The position numbers and the translations under genes are program-made. Source: Labilibacter sediminis (lineage in GTDB: Bacteria > Bacteroidota > Bacteroidia > Bacteroidales > Marinilabiliaceae). From it: DNA of 64,000 bases. Position 1 is the first letter of the stretch; each line of letters starts with the position of its first letter. Positions 1-9,657 of the stretch are shown here, one piece after another. The stretch is from contig NZ_VCHY01000005.1 in assembly GCF_005877885.1 (NCBI RefSeq), positions 303,875-367,874 of the forward strand, in the 5' to 3' direction. The notes under the pieces are model-generated. The model did not search any database. It had not been told where the DNA came from and was given only the letters and a program-made list of their open reading frames with translations.

Positions 1-71
1 ATTTGTTTACAGTGTACAAAAAACACTGATATCAGAATCATAATATAATAGATAAAATAAAACGAATAATC

Positions 72-647
72 ATGAAATTTGAATTACCAACACTTCCGTA
101 TGCAGCCAATGCGCTAGAACCTGTTATTAGTGAAAAAACCATAGAATTTCACTATGGCAAGCACCACCAAGCCTATGTTAATAACCTTAACAATTTAATT
201 GTTGGTACTGAGTTTGAAAATGCTGACCTTGAAACTATCATTAAAAAATCTGAAGGGGGTATTTTTAACAATGCTGCTCAGGTTTGGAATCACACTTTTT
301 ATTTCACGGCCTTTTCTCCTAATGGAAGTGGCGAACCTAAAGGAGATTTAGCTGAAGCTATCACCAAAGCATTTGGTAGTTTTGATGCTTTTAAAGAAGC
401 TTTTAACAAAGCCGCAGCCACTCAATTTGGATCGGGATGGGCCTGGTTGGTAAAAGACGCCAATGGCGATTTAAAAATTGTTCAAACCGGCAATGCTGCA
501 AATCCAATGACTGACGGATTAACTCCGGTTTTAACTTGTGACGTTTGGGAACATGCTTATTATTTAGATTATCAGAATAAGAGACCAGATTACATTTCTG
601 CTTTTTGGAACATTATCGATTGGGACGTGGTAGGTGCCCGATTCTAA
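72..647 (+). CDS. sodB: Superoxide dismutase, Fe type
   Basis: Cytoplasmic superoxide dismutase converting superoxide to hydrogen peroxide and oxygen. At 191 aa it is the normal family length. The four metal ligands are visible: His27 in FHYGKHH, His74 in WNHTFYF, and Asp157 and His161 in [11 protein letters not shown]. Gln70 in AAQVWNH, the outer-sphere glutamine placed in the N-terminal half, is typical of iron rather than manganese enzymes, so I prefer sodB; a cambialistic enzyme cannot be excluded. The gene stands 24 nt before a nitroreductase gene on the same strand, so the two may be cotranscribed. A short inverted repeat (CAGTGT/ACACTG, 10-28) lies upstream and could be an operator or the end of a neighbouring transcript. 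Confidence 0.96.
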   Translation: MKFELPTLPYAANALEPVISEKTIEFHYGKHHQAYVNNLNNLIVGTEFENADLETIIKKSEGGIFNNAAQVWNHTFYFTAFSPNGSGEPKGDLAEAITKAFGSFDAFKEAFNKAAATQFGSGWAWLVKDANGDLKIVQTGNAANPMTDGLTPVLTCDVWEHAYYLDYQNKRPDYISAFWNIIDWDVVGARF

Positions 648-671
648 TTATTTACACTAAAATCCCTTATT

Positions 672-1238
672 ATGCTAAAAGATCTGATTTTAAAAAACCG
701 AAGTTACAGACGATTTTACCAGGATGAGACTATTAGTGAGGAAACCCTTACTGAGCTAATAGATCTTGCCAGATTGTCACCTTCGGCACGTAACGCACAA
801 CCTTTAAAATACATCATCTGCAACAAACCAGAGGTAAATAATACCATATTTAAATATTTATCATGGGCAGGATATTTACCTGATTGGCATGGACCTGAAG
901 AAGGCGAACGACCTTCGGCATACATTATCATGTTAAACGATACCAGTATTTCATCTAATTTTTTTAGTGATAACGGTATTGCCTCACAAAGCATCTTGCT
1001 AGGAGCGGTTGAAAAAGGATTAGGCGGATGTATAATCGGATCTGTTGAGCGCTTACAATTACAACGTTCTCTTGACATTCCTTCAAAATATAAAATTGTG
1101 CAGGTTATTGCTCTTGGAAAACCCAAAGAAGAAGTTGTTATTGAAGAATTAGATAAGGATCATAAATATTGGCGCGACATGAAAGATGTTCATCATGTTC
1201 CCAAAAGAAGTTTACAAGACATTGTTCTGAAACTATAA
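672..1238 (+). CDS. Nitroreductase family protein
   Basis: FMN-dependent nitroreductase-fold oxidoreductase, 188 aa, complete. The N-terminal RSYRRF motif and the following LARLSPSARNAQP segment are the usual FMN phosphate and isoalloxazine contacts of the family. GIASQSILLGAVEKGLGGC is the conserved central helix, and ALGKPKEE is the typical C-terminal strand. The physiological substrate (quinones, nitroaromatics or flavins) cannot be read from sequence. The gene follows sodB by 24 nt and ends in a strong rho-independent terminator, so sodB and this gene probably form a two-gene redox-stress unit. Confidence 0.9.
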   Translation: MLKDLILKNRSYRRFYQDETISEETLTELIDLARLSPSARNAQPLKYIICNKPEVNNTIFKYLSWAGYLPDWHGPEEGERPSAYIIMLNDTSISSNFFSDNGIASQSILLGAVEKGLGGCIIGSVERLQLQRSLDIPSKYKIVQVIALGKPKEEVVIEELDKDHKYWRDMKDVHHVPKRSLQDIVLKL

Positions 1239-1245
1239 TATAATC

Positions 1246-1280
1246 AACCTGGCTTAACAATTAAGTCAGGTTGTTTTTTT
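1246..1280 (+). terminator. Rho-independent terminator after the nitroreductase gene
   Basis: A 12-nt inverted repeat (AACCTGGCTTAA / TTAAGTCAGGTT, one G-T pair) with a 3-nt loop is followed by an uninterrupted T run. It lies 8 nt after the nitroreductase stop codon. Confidence 0.9.
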
Positions 1281-1361
1281 ATGAATAAACAGTCAACCTA
1301 AACCAATTAAATTGTTTTTTGTTTATCTTAGAGAATTACCCTTTTATAACATTTTTAAGCT

Positions 1362-2081
1362 ATGACTATAAAAAAGATATTACCATTTATTCTATTGCTT
1401 TTAACTACCATTACGAGTGCTCAGATAGAACGGGACTCATCTCTTTTTAGGGGTGTTATAATGGAAGGTGATAGTTTATTCGCCCTGCCATATGCAAAAT
1501 ATGTGATCAATAATAAACAAGGCTATACTGCCAATGAAGAAGGTCAGTTTTCTTTTTGGGCTAAACCCGGTGATATTGTAAAATTTTCGTACGTTGGTTT
1601 TGATCCGTTAATTGTACAGGTAAATGATTCTCTGGATACAGAAAAATTTTTAATGGGTATTTTTCTTAGTCGTGACACCATTGAATTATCAGAAATTATC
1701 ATTATTCCTCAAAACCTAAATCCTAGTGCCATGGCACGAAATCTGCCTATCTTAAGTTCTCAGGATGATATTGCCGCACAGCAGAATATTGCTATGTCGA
1801 CTTACCAGGCAAAAACCCAGCCTGTTACGAAATGGGATGCAGAAATGAACCAAAAGAATTTTATACAGGCCAGAACCAACGATATTGTTTATAGAACACA
1901 AGTACAACCAAGTCAAATGGTAGGTGTAAGCAATATATCCACTCAACAACAAATTGACCGCTCAAAAATGAAAAATCTTCGTAAACCACGAAGGGCTCAT
2001 ATTACACAAGAAGAATGGGAATTTCTAATTTCTTCGTATCGGGAAAAAATGAGAAAGAAGATGCAAAAAAGCGCAGAGTAA
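1362..2081 (+). CDS. Secreted protein with CarboxypepD_reg-like domain
   Basis: A 239-aa protein with an N-terminal signal peptide (Lys-rich start, hydrophobic segment to about residue 20 ending at TSAQ). Residues about 28-115 form a carboxypeptidase regulatory-like beta-sandwich (GVIMEGDSLFALPYAKYVI through FSYVGFDPLIVQV), which in Bacteroidota is common in envelope proteins and TonB receptors. The C-terminal half is polar, Gln- and Lys-rich, with no recognised domain and a very basic end (EKMRKKMQKS). Monocistronic, between two terminators. The family is common in Bacteroidota but I know of no assigned function; a periplasmic or surface role is inferred. Confidence 0.75.
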   Translation: MTIKKILPFILLLLTTITSAQIERDSSLFRGVIMEGDSLFALPYAKYVINNKQGYTANEEGQFSFWAKPGDIVKFSYVGFDPLIVQVNDSLDTEKFLMGIFLSRDTIELSEIIIIPQNLNPSAMARNLPILSSQDDIAAQQNIAMSTYQAKTQPVTKWDAEMNQKNFIQARTNDIVYRTQVQPSQMVGVSNISTQQQIDRSKMKNLRKPRRAHITQEEWEFLISSYREKMRKKMQKSAE

Positions 2082-2110
2082 CTTTTTCTTCATCAAAACA
2101 GAATAAATAA

Positions 2111-2140
2111 AAAAAATCAGGGTTTTTCCTGATTTTTTTT
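2111..2140 (+). terminator. Rho-independent terminator
   Basis: The stem AATCAGG/CCTGATT with a short T-rich loop is flanked by A and T runs. It lies 30 nt after the CarboxypepD_reg-like gene and could work in both directions. Confidence 0.85.
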
Positions 2141-2187
2141 ATGACTTTTGCCATCTGATTTTATTGGCACATAAATTATTATAAAAC

Positions 2188-2811
2188 ATGGAATTTACAT
2201 TGAATGGAGAGGGAGGCTACAGCAAAGTTGAGAACTATGACGACGCCACAACTGAGGGTCTTTCTTCTCATTATACTGAAGTCATTAAACTTCTTGGTGA
2301 AGATGTTAACAGGGAGGGCTTAGAAAAAACACCACTGCGAGTAGCCAAAGCCATGCAATTTCTTACCCAGGGTTACCAAATGGATCCTGAAGAGATTATT
2401 AAATCTGCCATGTTTAAAGAAGACTATCAGCAAATGGTAATCGTTAAGGATATTGAGCTATATTCTATGTGTGAACATCATATGTTGCCTTTTTTTGGTA
2501 AAGCACATGTTGCTTATATTCCAAAGCATCATATTACCGGTTTGAGTAAAATTGCTCGTGTGGTAGAAGCATTTGCGCGCAGATTACAGGTACAGGAGAG
2601 GTTAACTACACAAATCAAAGAAGCTATTCAAAACACCTTAAATCCTCTTGGAGTAGCTGTAGTAATTGAAGCACAACATATGTGTATGCAAATGCGTGGT
2701 GTTCAAAAACAACATTCTGTAACTACCACATCTGACTTTACCGGAGCTTTTTTAAAAAATCAAGCTACCCGTGAAGAGTTCTTCAATATCATCTCCAACA
2801 AATTACATTAG
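2188..2811 (+). CDS. folE: GTP cyclohydrolase I
   Basis: Homodecameric zinc enzyme converting GTP to 7,8-dihydroneopterin triphosphate, the first step of tetrahydrofolate (and queuosine precursor) synthesis. Length is 207 aa. Zinc ligands are Cys95 and His98 in [12 protein letters not shown] and Cys166 in HMCMQMRGV. The substrate-binding segments [16 protein letters not shown] and [10 protein letters not shown] are intact. The first ~25 residues are a variable tail. The gene is single, with a terminator upstream and a hairpin pair downstream. Confidence 0.97.
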   Translation: MEFTLNGEGGYSKVENYDDATTEGLSSHYTEVIKLLGEDVNREGLEKTPLRVAKAMQFLTQGYQMDPEEIIKSAMFKEDYQQMVIVKDIELYSMCEHHMLPFFGKAHVAYIPKHHITGLSKIARVVEAFARRLQVQERLTTQIKEAIQNTLNPLGVAVVIEAQHMCMQMRGVQKQHSVTTTSDFTGAFLKNQATREEFFNIISNKLH

Positions 2812-2827
2812 AGAAAATACATCATAA

Positions 2828-2906
2828 AGTCATTTAACGAGTTTTAAATGACTGAAAAAACAAAAACCAGCAATCAGGTCTTAACTCCTTGATTACTGGT
2901 TTTTTC
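2828..2906. terminator. Two adjacent hairpins between convergent genes
   Basis: The first hairpin has arms AGTCATTTAA/TTTAAATGACT. The second, imperfect hairpin has arms AAAACCAGCAATCA/TTGATTACTGGTTTT and is followed by a T run. They sit between folE (plus) and the DUF4249 gene (minus). The second is a good plus-strand terminator; the first reads better on the minus strand. Confidence 0.8.
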
Positions 2907-2979
2907 ATTTTTATATACCCTGATCGAAATCATTATCAGGCGACTATTAACATGATAGTATATAATCACCTAAAGAGCA

Positions 2980-3873
2980 TTACTCCCTTTGATCTAATAT
3001 TTCCTGCGTTACCTGTATTGAATCCTGAACAAGAGAATAGGTTCTAAAAAAACCTCTGGCTCCATTACTTACATTAGTTGGAACGTTGGCGGGAGGACCA
3101 CTAAACAAGGGCACTTTAATTCCTGTTTCCTGATGAACAGCATCAATAAACTCATAGTAATCCTGATTAATGGATTGCATTTCGAGCTTTACCCAGTCAC
3201 CAAGCTGAAGAACATGATCTGTTGGGTTGCCTTCGTTATCTTCCTCTACCACACTGTGCACCCAAACCCCATTTACCTCATTGCCATTAAAGTATTTATC
3301 GTCGGCATATTCTGTTTCTGATATTTTCGGCGAAATAGATTCACCATTTAGATAAAGTGTAAAAGCATAATAGTCTTTTGTTTCCTCCGGATCTTTTGTA
3401 TACAGCAGCACCTGCCATGCTTTTTGCCCCTGTGTTAAACTCCAGCCTAGCGCAATACCTCTAATGTCAACCACCGGATATAAAGTATTTACGGCACTAT
3501 ATTCCTCTTCTACCCCGTCTTCATTAATATCCACACCTGAAATACTGAGAGTATAAGTTTGTCCGTATATTCCTCTGAAACTTTTAGGAATTAAATAAAC
3601 ACCCGGTTTATCATGCAATTCTTCCAAAACAATTTCATTATAGGCATCTCTTAACTGAACCGTTGCCTTACTCACTGCAGGGTTAGGCTCATTGCTTAAA
3701 AAGTCAGATGAGCGGGTCAATATCACATAATGCTCTCTCACTTGATCAGTAAACACGGCATCAACCACCAGTTGAGGCTGAACCGATTTAAACTCCATTT
3801 CTATTTCTTCGGTGCAGGCATTAAGAAATACCAAAGCTAAAACTATGAATAGATGAAATATTATATATCGCAT
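2980..3873 (-). CDS. DUF4249 domain lipoprotein
   Basis: A 297-aa lipoprotein: the signal peptide ends in a lipobox (VFLNAC, Cys20). The rest matches DUF4249 in pattern: an early PQLVVDAVFTDQVREHYVILTRS strand block, a middle SLTQGQKAWQV block, and a late LQLGDWVKLEMQSINQDYYEFI segment. DUF4249 genes are almost always paired with a TonB receptor, as here, where the receptor lies 2 nt upstream on the same strand. By analogy with SusD-type partners it may cap or assist the receptor, but no biochemical role is established to my knowledge. Translation is probably coupled to the receptor. Confidence 0.87.
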   Translation of the reverse strand: MRYIIFHLFIVLALVFLNACTEEIEMEFKSVQPQLVVDAVFTDQVREHYVILTRSSDFLSNEPNPAVSKATVQLRDAYNEIVLEELHDKPGVYLIPKSFRGIYGQTYTLSISGVDINEDGVEEEYSAVNTLYPVVDIRGIALGWSLTQGQKAWQVLLYTKDPEETKDYYAFTLYLNGESISPKISETEYADDKYFNGNEVNGVWVHSVVEEDNEGNPTDHVLQLGDWVKLEMQSINQDYYEFIDAVHQETGIKVPLFSGPPANVPTNVSNGARGFFRTYSLVQDSIQVTQEILDQRE

Positions 3874-3875
3874 AA

Positions 3876-6221
3876 TTAAAATTTAAAGTTGTAGGTTACT
3901 GAAGGAATAAACTGAAATAGATAGGTTTTTTGAGCTGTTACCTCATATGGATCATTCTCATCCTGCTCGTAATAAATAGACCAGGCGTTTTTTCGCCCGT
4001 ATAAATTATATATGGCAAAGTTCCATTCGCCCTCCCATTTTCTATCTTTCTTATTTTTTGTTTTAAGCGTGTATGATACATCCATTCGGTGATAATCGGG
4101 CATGCGTTCTTTGTTACGGCTCGAATAGATGGGAATAACATCACCTCCCACATACATACGACCTGTAGGTGCTGTAAAAGGCGCCCCACTGCTATACACC
4201 CAGTTTGCACTCAACTGTCCTCGCTTACCTATTTTTTGATTTAGAACAATGGAAATATCATGATCATGATTATATGGCGATAAGTATTTTTTGCCTTCAT
4301 TAATTTCCGGAATCTTGCGCCACGATCTGCTCCATGTATATCCCACCCATCCATTAAACTTTCCTTTATTAAATTTTACCAAAAACTCGGCACCATATGC
4401 CCATGAGTTACCTACTCTAATTTCTCCTTCCATATGTTTATTTAAGAGTAACTCCGGATGATCTTTAAAATCAATGGTATTTTGCATATCCTTATAAAAC
4501 AGCTCCACCGATGTTTCAATGGTATGGTCAGACAGGTTTTTAAAATAACCTACAGAAAACTGATCACTAATTTGAGGCTTAACATTAGGCGACGACATAA
4601 ACCATACATCTAAAGGTGTGCCTGATGTTGAATTACTGGCCAAATGTAAATACTGGCGGGTACGCGCATAACTTCCCTTAAGCGAAGTGGTTTCGTTGAG
4701 CATGTATGATAATCCCAAACGAGGTTCTAACCCGGCATATGAATTAAACACCTCCCCTTTATCGTATTCAGTAGATCCTTCAACCTCATAATCTTGGTCG
4801 AAATCATAGATGGTGCCTTTGCCTATGTTCTGCAAAATCGATAATCTAAGGCCATATCTTAAACTTAATCTACTTCCTATGGATTGTGTATTTCCAATAT
4901 ACAGGGCATGCTCCAGTGAATTGGCATCGGGCACCACTATTTTATCGTATAAGGCTTCTTCGCCAGTGCCTTGTGCTGTTCCCGGATTAATGGTATGATA
5001 GGTTGTTTGTCCGCCAAAATTAATGGTGTTGTTTGGATTTAAATAATAGTTGTAATCCACTTTTAAACTATAGTCTTTTAATCTGCTTTCCCATTTAAAT
5101 CCTGATGCCTGATCGTTGGCCGTAAGGCTGTAATCATAATTACTTCCCACTAAAGTGATATTTGAAAAGAGCTTGGGATTATACACATGATTCCATCTAA
5201 ACGAAAAGGTTTTATTGCCGTAATTCATCTCTGATCGTACTTCTTTAAATACATCGCGACCAGCATATGTACTAAAGTAAATACGGTTGTTATCGTTAAT
5301 TATATGATTCACCTTTGCATTGATGTCGTAAAAGTAAATCTTGTTATCCTTAACTGCGGGATCGGAGGAAAGTGGCAAAAACAAATCGAAATAGGTACGG
5401 CGCCCACTCACAACAAATGATGTTTTATCCTTTGCTATAGGCCCTTGCAATGTTAAACGTGATGAAATAAGTCCAATACCACCGTTACCTTCAAACTTTT
5501 TGGAATTACCATCCTTCATGCGTACATCAACCAACGACGACAACCTTCCGCCGTACTCGGCAGGAATATTACCCTTGTACAACTGCACATCTTTAATGGC
5601 ATCATTATTAAAAACGGAAAAGAAACCCAATATATGACCTGCATTATACACCGTAGCTTCATCGAGCAATATCAGGTTTTGATCAGGATTTCCACCACGC
5701 ACACTAAAACCGCTGGAACCCTCACTGGTAGCTTGTACGCCTGGCATCAGCTGCAGTACTTTTATCACATCTACCTCACCCATTAATGCCGGAACAGCCT
5801 TAATATCTTTACTCTGTAATTTTTGCACACTCATTTGCGGATCACGCACATGGGCATCTCTCTTTTTGGAAGTGATCACCACCTCCTGAATGTTTTCAGA
5901 TTCTTCGAATAACTCAATATTCAGGGTAGTATTTTCTTTTAAATCTATGATCTTGTCTACGGCCTGATAGCCCATATAATCGAATTGAACATTATACTTG
6001 CCAGGGGAAAGACTGAAGGAATAAAAGCCGTAAAGGTTGGTGATAGTACCGCTTTGAAGTTCTTTAAAATAGATGGTGGCTCCAATGAGAAGTTCGCCTG
6101 TACTACCATCTTTTACCACTCCGCTTAATACCACATTATTTTTTTCGAGTGGTTTATTGGCCTGTATACCCGATGCCCATAAAAGCATTAAGCAAAACAG
6201 CACTATGTTTTTTATCATCAT
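3876..6221 (-). CDS. TonB-dependent receptor with carboxypeptidase-like N-terminus
   Basis: Outer-membrane active transporter, 781 aa. Order: signal peptide (to about ASGIQA, residue 21); CarboxypepD_reg-like domain (about 30-115, GVVKDGSTGELLIGATIYF); plug domain (about 140-235, with MPGVQATSEGSSGFSVRGG and GGRLSSLVDVRMKDG); then a 22-strand barrel ending in the aromatic C-terminal FQFIPSVTYNFKF. The substrate is unknown. It forms an operon with the DUF4249 lipoprotein 2 nt downstream. A truncated, decayed copy of its 5' end and upstream region lies at 10.6-11.0 kb in the same orientation. Confidence 0.93.
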   Translation of the reverse strand: MMIKNIVLFCLMLLWASGIQANKPLEKNNVVLSGVVKDGSTGELLIGATIYFKELQSGTITNLYGFYSFSLSPGKYNVQFDYMGYQAVDKIIDLKENTTLNIELFEESENIQEVVITSKKRDAHVRDPQMSVQKLQSKDIKAVPALMGEVDVIKVLQLMPGVQATSEGSSGFSVRGGNPDQNLILLDEATVYNAGHILGFFSVFNNDAIKDVQLYKGNIPAEYGGRLSSLVDVRMKDGNSKKFEGNGGIGLISSRLTLQGPIAKDKTSFVVSGRRTYFDLFLPLSSDPAVKDNKIYFYDINAKVNHIINDNNRIYFSTYAGRDVFKEVRSEMNYGNKTFSFRWNHVYNPKLFSNITLVGSNYDYSLTANDQASGFKWESRLKDYSLKVDYNYYLNPNNTINFGGQTTYHTINPGTAQGTGEEALYDKIVVPDANSLEHALYIGNTQSIGSRLSLRYGLRLSILQNIGKGTIYDFDQDYEVEGSTEYDKGEVFNSYAGLEPRLGLSYMLNETTSLKGSYARTRQYLHLASNSTSGTPLDVWFMSSPNVKPQISDQFSVGYFKNLSDHTIETSVELFYKDMQNTIDFKDHPELLLNKHMEGEIRVGNSWAYGAEFLVKFNKGKFNGWVGYTWSRSWRKIPEINEGKKYLSPYNHDHDISIVLNQKIGKRGQLSANWVYSSGAPFTAPTGRMYVGGDVIPIYSSRNKERMPDYHRMDVSYTLKTKNKKDRKWEGEWNFAIYNLYGRKNAWSIYYEQDENDPYEVTAQKTYLFQFIPSVTYNFKF

Positions 6222-6669
6222 ATTATTCAGATCCTAGGTTTAAGTGTTTTGTTTACCCGAAGGACAACAAAAAAATTACATGGTTGCAAAGGAGATGAAA
6301 AAAATTGAGAAAGGGTAGTATTTTAAGATGAACAATAAAAATATTCAGATCAAACAAAATATGAAGTAGATAAAAATGGCTGCTCAATACTGAACAGCCA
6401 TTTTTAAAACTTGTAATATAACACTTCTAAGTAATAAATATTAATGAACTACCTCCATTTAGTAAGAGAACGAAATTCAAGAAATGATCCTGTGACCAAC
6501 CTTCTTAGTTATTTTTTTAAGCATATAGTCGACTATAAAAACTATATCCGACCAGTAACCTTAAATACTCATTTAATCATTGTTGTTTCATTTCTTAATC
6601 TACATTAGTGCGAAGCTCTTTTTTCAGCTATACATTTGTCGTACTTATAATCATTAAAATATAGAAATT
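6222..6669. other. Intergenic region upstream of the TonB-receptor gene
   Basis: A 448-nt gap between divergent features. It holds the receptor leader with a CCTTCGGG (minus strand) hairpin-like core at about 6257-6264, and a terminator-like hairpin at 6375-6407 (arms AAAAATGGCTG/CAGCCATTTTT). Both elements recur in the partial duplicate at 10.88-11.03 kb. The rest is AT-rich with no supported gene. Confidence 0.6.
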
Positions 6670-6964
6670 ATGAAAGCATACATGATGCCATCATGTACGG
6701 GTAGAAGATCTTGAAACGTATGAAAGAGAATATTTGGTAAAAGCTCCTAAAATTATGGCAAAACACGGAGCTGCACCTATGGCAATATCAGAAAAACCTA
6801 TGCACATTTAAGGAAATCTTCCCGAAGGTAAATTGGTAATTGTAGAATTTCCATATAAACAGGCAGCTGAAGATTTCTACAATGATCCGGAATACCGACC
6901 ATTAATTGCAGTTCGCAATAAAGTAAGCAAGAGTAATGCAGTGATATTTGAAAAAGGTATATAA
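6670..6964 (+). pseudogene. DUF1330 family protein, broken
   Basis: Reading the segment with corrections gives a DUF1330-like protein of about 97 aa (start MKAYMI, then VEDLETYEREYLVKAP, then FYNDPEYRPLIAVRNKVSK, ending VIFEKGI). Two lesions are visible: a frameshift near codon 9-11 (total length is not a multiple of three) and an in-frame TAA after PMHI, where the family continues into GNLPEGKLVIVEFP. DUF1330 proteins are small dimeric alpha-beta-barrel (ferredoxin-like) proteins of unclear function. The gene is most likely nonfunctional and belongs to a stretch with several other broken genes. Confidence 0.85.
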
Positions 6965-7196
6965 TCAAAGAATATACTATGCCTTCCTAATAAAGGCTGA
7001 AGAAGTGGCAAGGTTTAAAACATTAGAAACAGAAAGTCACATTATCAATGTATTATAAAAGCGGTTTGGTTGTATCATCCTAACCACTTTTTTATTTTTG
7101 TAGCAAGCTGTAAATCGAAAAGTTAGCATTTGCAATCTGCTACTCCTCTATAATGAGACAGCTTCAGGTTTGCAGTAAACTTTTTAATTAAATGCA

Positions 7197-7666
7197 ATGA
7201 AAACAATCACTGTAAAAAAAGGAGATATTTTACAACGTAAAGGAGATAAAAACAATACAATTTACAAAACTGTATCTGGGTTATTAGGTAGCTATTCAAT
7301 TGATAGAAAAGGTAAAGAACATATCTTTATGTTTGCTCCGGAAGGATGGAGAATTGCCGATGCGGGCGAAGCTGATATTCCCTGTGAACTTTATATTGAC
7401 GCTATAGAAGATTCAACTGTTCAAGTAATTGAAAAAGATTTAACGGAGAAAAAAACGTCCCTGCTTTAATCAATCGAATTGGAGTCCTTCAGAAGAGAGT
7501 AATTATGCTAATGAGTGCCTCTGCAATAGAACGCTACGAACACTTCCTTGATACTTATCCTGATATCACACAAAGAGTCTCCCAAAGAATGATTGCCTCG
7601 TATTTGGGTGTCACTCCTGAAGCATTAAGTAAGGTAAAAGGAGAAAAAGCAAGAGAAAAGAAGTGA
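7197..7666 (+). pseudogene. Crp/Fnr-type transcriptional regulator, frameshifted
   Basis: The first 90 codons give the tail of a cyclic-nucleotide-binding domain (KKGDILQRKGDKNNTIY, MFAPEGWRIADAGE). The frame is lost at a run of seven A (about 7449-7455) and ends at TAA 7467. Adding one base restores a reading frame (VPALINRIGVLQKRVIMLM, then QRMIASYLGVTPEALSKVK) to TGA 7664-7666, giving the family's C-terminal helix and winged-helix recognition segment. Total length, about 156 aa, is shorter than usual (about 190), so the N-terminus is also short. Either a pseudogene, a read error in a homopolymer, or a slippage-regulated gene; the broken neighbours favour decay. Confidence 0.8.
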
Positions 7667-7812
7667 TTTTATTTCTTAAAATTCGCATTTTAAGCATAGA
7701 GGCTAGAGAAAGTAAAAGCTTATAAAACGAAATCCGTAAATTGAATAAAACAATCCGTAATATGTATACAGCATTCATTTTCCACAAGTATACTTTTGCT
7801 TCATAATATTTT

Positions 7813-8733
7813 ATGAAATCGGATATGGAATTAAAACTTGGGAAAATCCCCTCACAAAAAGGTAGAATTGCCATTGTAACAGGAGCAAACAATGGAATCG
7901 GTTACGAAATAACAGTTGGACTTGCAAAGGTTGGTTATAAGGTAATACTGGCTTGCAGAAATATAGAAAAAGCTTCATCCGCCAGAAATAAAATTATGCA
8001 AAGTATCCCAGAGGCAGATTTGGATATTCTTCAGCTGGATTTAAGTGATCTGTATTCGGTAAGAGAATTCGTAAATCGATATTCTGAAAGCTATCAAAAG
8101 CTGGATGTACTAGTAAATAATGCAGGTGTTATGACCTATTCGGAGCAAAAAAATGCAGCAGGTATAGAACTTCAGTTTGCTACTAATCATTTAGGCCACT
8201 TTGCATTAACCTCCTTATTGATCAATCATATGCCCAATGATGAGCGTTCGCGTATTGTTTCTTTAAGCAGTGTAGCACATAAAAGTGCCACTATTCATTT
8301 CGATGATATTGAATGTAAAAATGCCAAGGGTTATGGAGCAGCATATGGACAATCAAAACTAGCCTGTTTAATGTTTGGCGATGAGCTAAATCGTCGGCTA
8401 AATAAATCAGATTGTAAAATCCGATCCTTATCGGTACATCCGGGAGTTTCTGATACCGGTTTGTTTGATGAAATGTCATGGATTCAGAGTTTTTTATTCA
8501 AAGTGTTAGGATCGTTTATGACACACTCGAGCGACAAAGCTGCTGTACCAGCTCTTTATGCAGCTTTATCAAGTGATGTAGTGGGTGGAGACTTTTATGG
8601 TCCTACAGGTATGGGGGGATTAAAAGGAAAATTGGGCGTATCGAAAAGATCCGAATATTCTAAGGATATGCAGGTAGCTGAAAAATTATGGGATTTATCA
8701 GAAGAGCTTAGCGGAATTGAATTTACTTTGTAA
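7813..8733 (+). CDS. SDR family NAD(P)-dependent oxidoreductase
   Basis: Short-chain dehydrogenase/reductase of 306 aa, similar in layout to retinol-dehydrogenase-like SDRs. Visible motifs: cofactor glycine motif TGANNGIGYE, DILQLDLSDL, NNAG in VLVNNAGVMT, catalytic Ser in VSLSSVAHKS, and the catalytic YxxxK in AAYGQSKLA. VHPGVSDTGLF follows. The substrate is unknown. It is the one clearly intact gene between a broken Crp-type gene and a broken AraC-type gene 18 nt downstream, which may once have regulated it. Confidence 0.92.
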   Translation: MKSDMELKLGKIPSQKGRIAIVTGANNGIGYEITVGLAKVGYKVILACRNIEKASSARNKIMQSIPEADLDILQLDLSDLYSVREFVNRYSESYQKLDVLVNNAGVMTYSEQKNAAGIELQFATNHLGHFALTSLLINHMPNDERSRIVSLSSVAHKSATIHFDDIECKNAKGYGAAYGQSKLACLMFGDELNRRLNKSDCKIRSLSVHPGVSDTGLFDEMSWIQSFLFKVLGSFMTHSSDKAAVPALYAALSSDVVGGDFYGPTGMGGLKGKLGVSKRSEYSKDMQVAEKLWDLSEELSGIEFTL

Positions 8734-8751
8734 ATAGAAAGGGAACAGGAC

Positions 8752-9657
8752 ATGGACGAAATAATCAAAATAGAAAACATCAGTCAGTTATATGAGATGA
8801 TGTATCAGAGGAAACCATTGCATCCGCTAGTTGGAGTAATAGATTTTTCGAAGGATAACATCAGGGCCTATAATGAAATGAAAGTGTCGATGGGATTTTA
8901 TTCAGTGATGTTTAAAAATCTATGTCCGGGTAGCATGCGTTACGGACGTAATTATTACGATTTTCAGGAAGGAACACTGTTTTTTACAGCCCCAAATCAG
9001 GTAGTTGTCATGGAAAACCTTGAAGATTCAGATGATGTAAATGGCTGGGCATTGATTTTTCACCCCGATCTGATACGAGGTACAAGTTTAAATGCCAAGA
9101 TGAAGGAGTATAGCTTTTTTTCATATGATGTTTATGAAGCCTAACACTTGTCTGATCAGGAGCAGCAAAAACTGGGTACTATTATTGAAGATATTGAAAG
9201 TGAATTAAAACTGAATATTGATATACATAGTAGAACACTGGTTGTTTCATCCATTGAACTTTTATTAAATTACTGCAACCGCTATTACGATCGTCAGTTT
9301 ATCACACGAACTGAAATAAACAAGGATCTTATTTCTGATTTTCACCGGCTGTTAAAAAGTTATTTTGAATCAGATGAAATACAACACTTAGGATTCCCAT
9401 CGATTAAATATTTTGCAGAACAATTACACCTTTCGCCCAATTATTTGAGCGATTTACTAAAAAAAGAGACCAGTAAAAACGGGACAGAACATATTCAATA
9501 CCATGTCATTGAACTGGCTAAAGATAAGCTTTTGAATTCCTCAGTTTCTGTTAGTGAAATCGCATATGACTTGGGATTTGAGTATCCGCAATATTTCAGT
9601 AAAATGTTTAAAAAGAATACCGGAATGACACCTGTCGAATACAGGAATTTGAATTAG
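8752..9657 (+). pseudogene. AraC family transcriptional regulator, interrupted by a stop codon
   Basis: One continuous frame gives a complete AraC-type regulator of about 300 aa, broken by a single TAA at 9142-9144 between VYEA and HLSDQEQQ. The N-terminal part is the ligand-binding or cupin half (DFQEGTLFFTAPNQVV). The C-terminal half has the two helix-turn-helix motifs (IKYFAEQLHLSPNYLSDLLK and VSEIAYDLGFEYPQYFSKMF) and the closing GMTPVEYR. TAA is one base from TTA (Leu), so a point mutation explains it. A TTG at 9148 could restart translation to give a DNA-binding half alone. It is 18 nt downstream of the SDR gene. Confidence 0.88.

Noticed and set aside
6375..6407. Terminator for a plus-strand gene before the DUF1330 relic
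   Set aside because: No plus-strand gene ends here; the hairpin is better explained as part of the segment duplicated at 10.99-11.03 kb.
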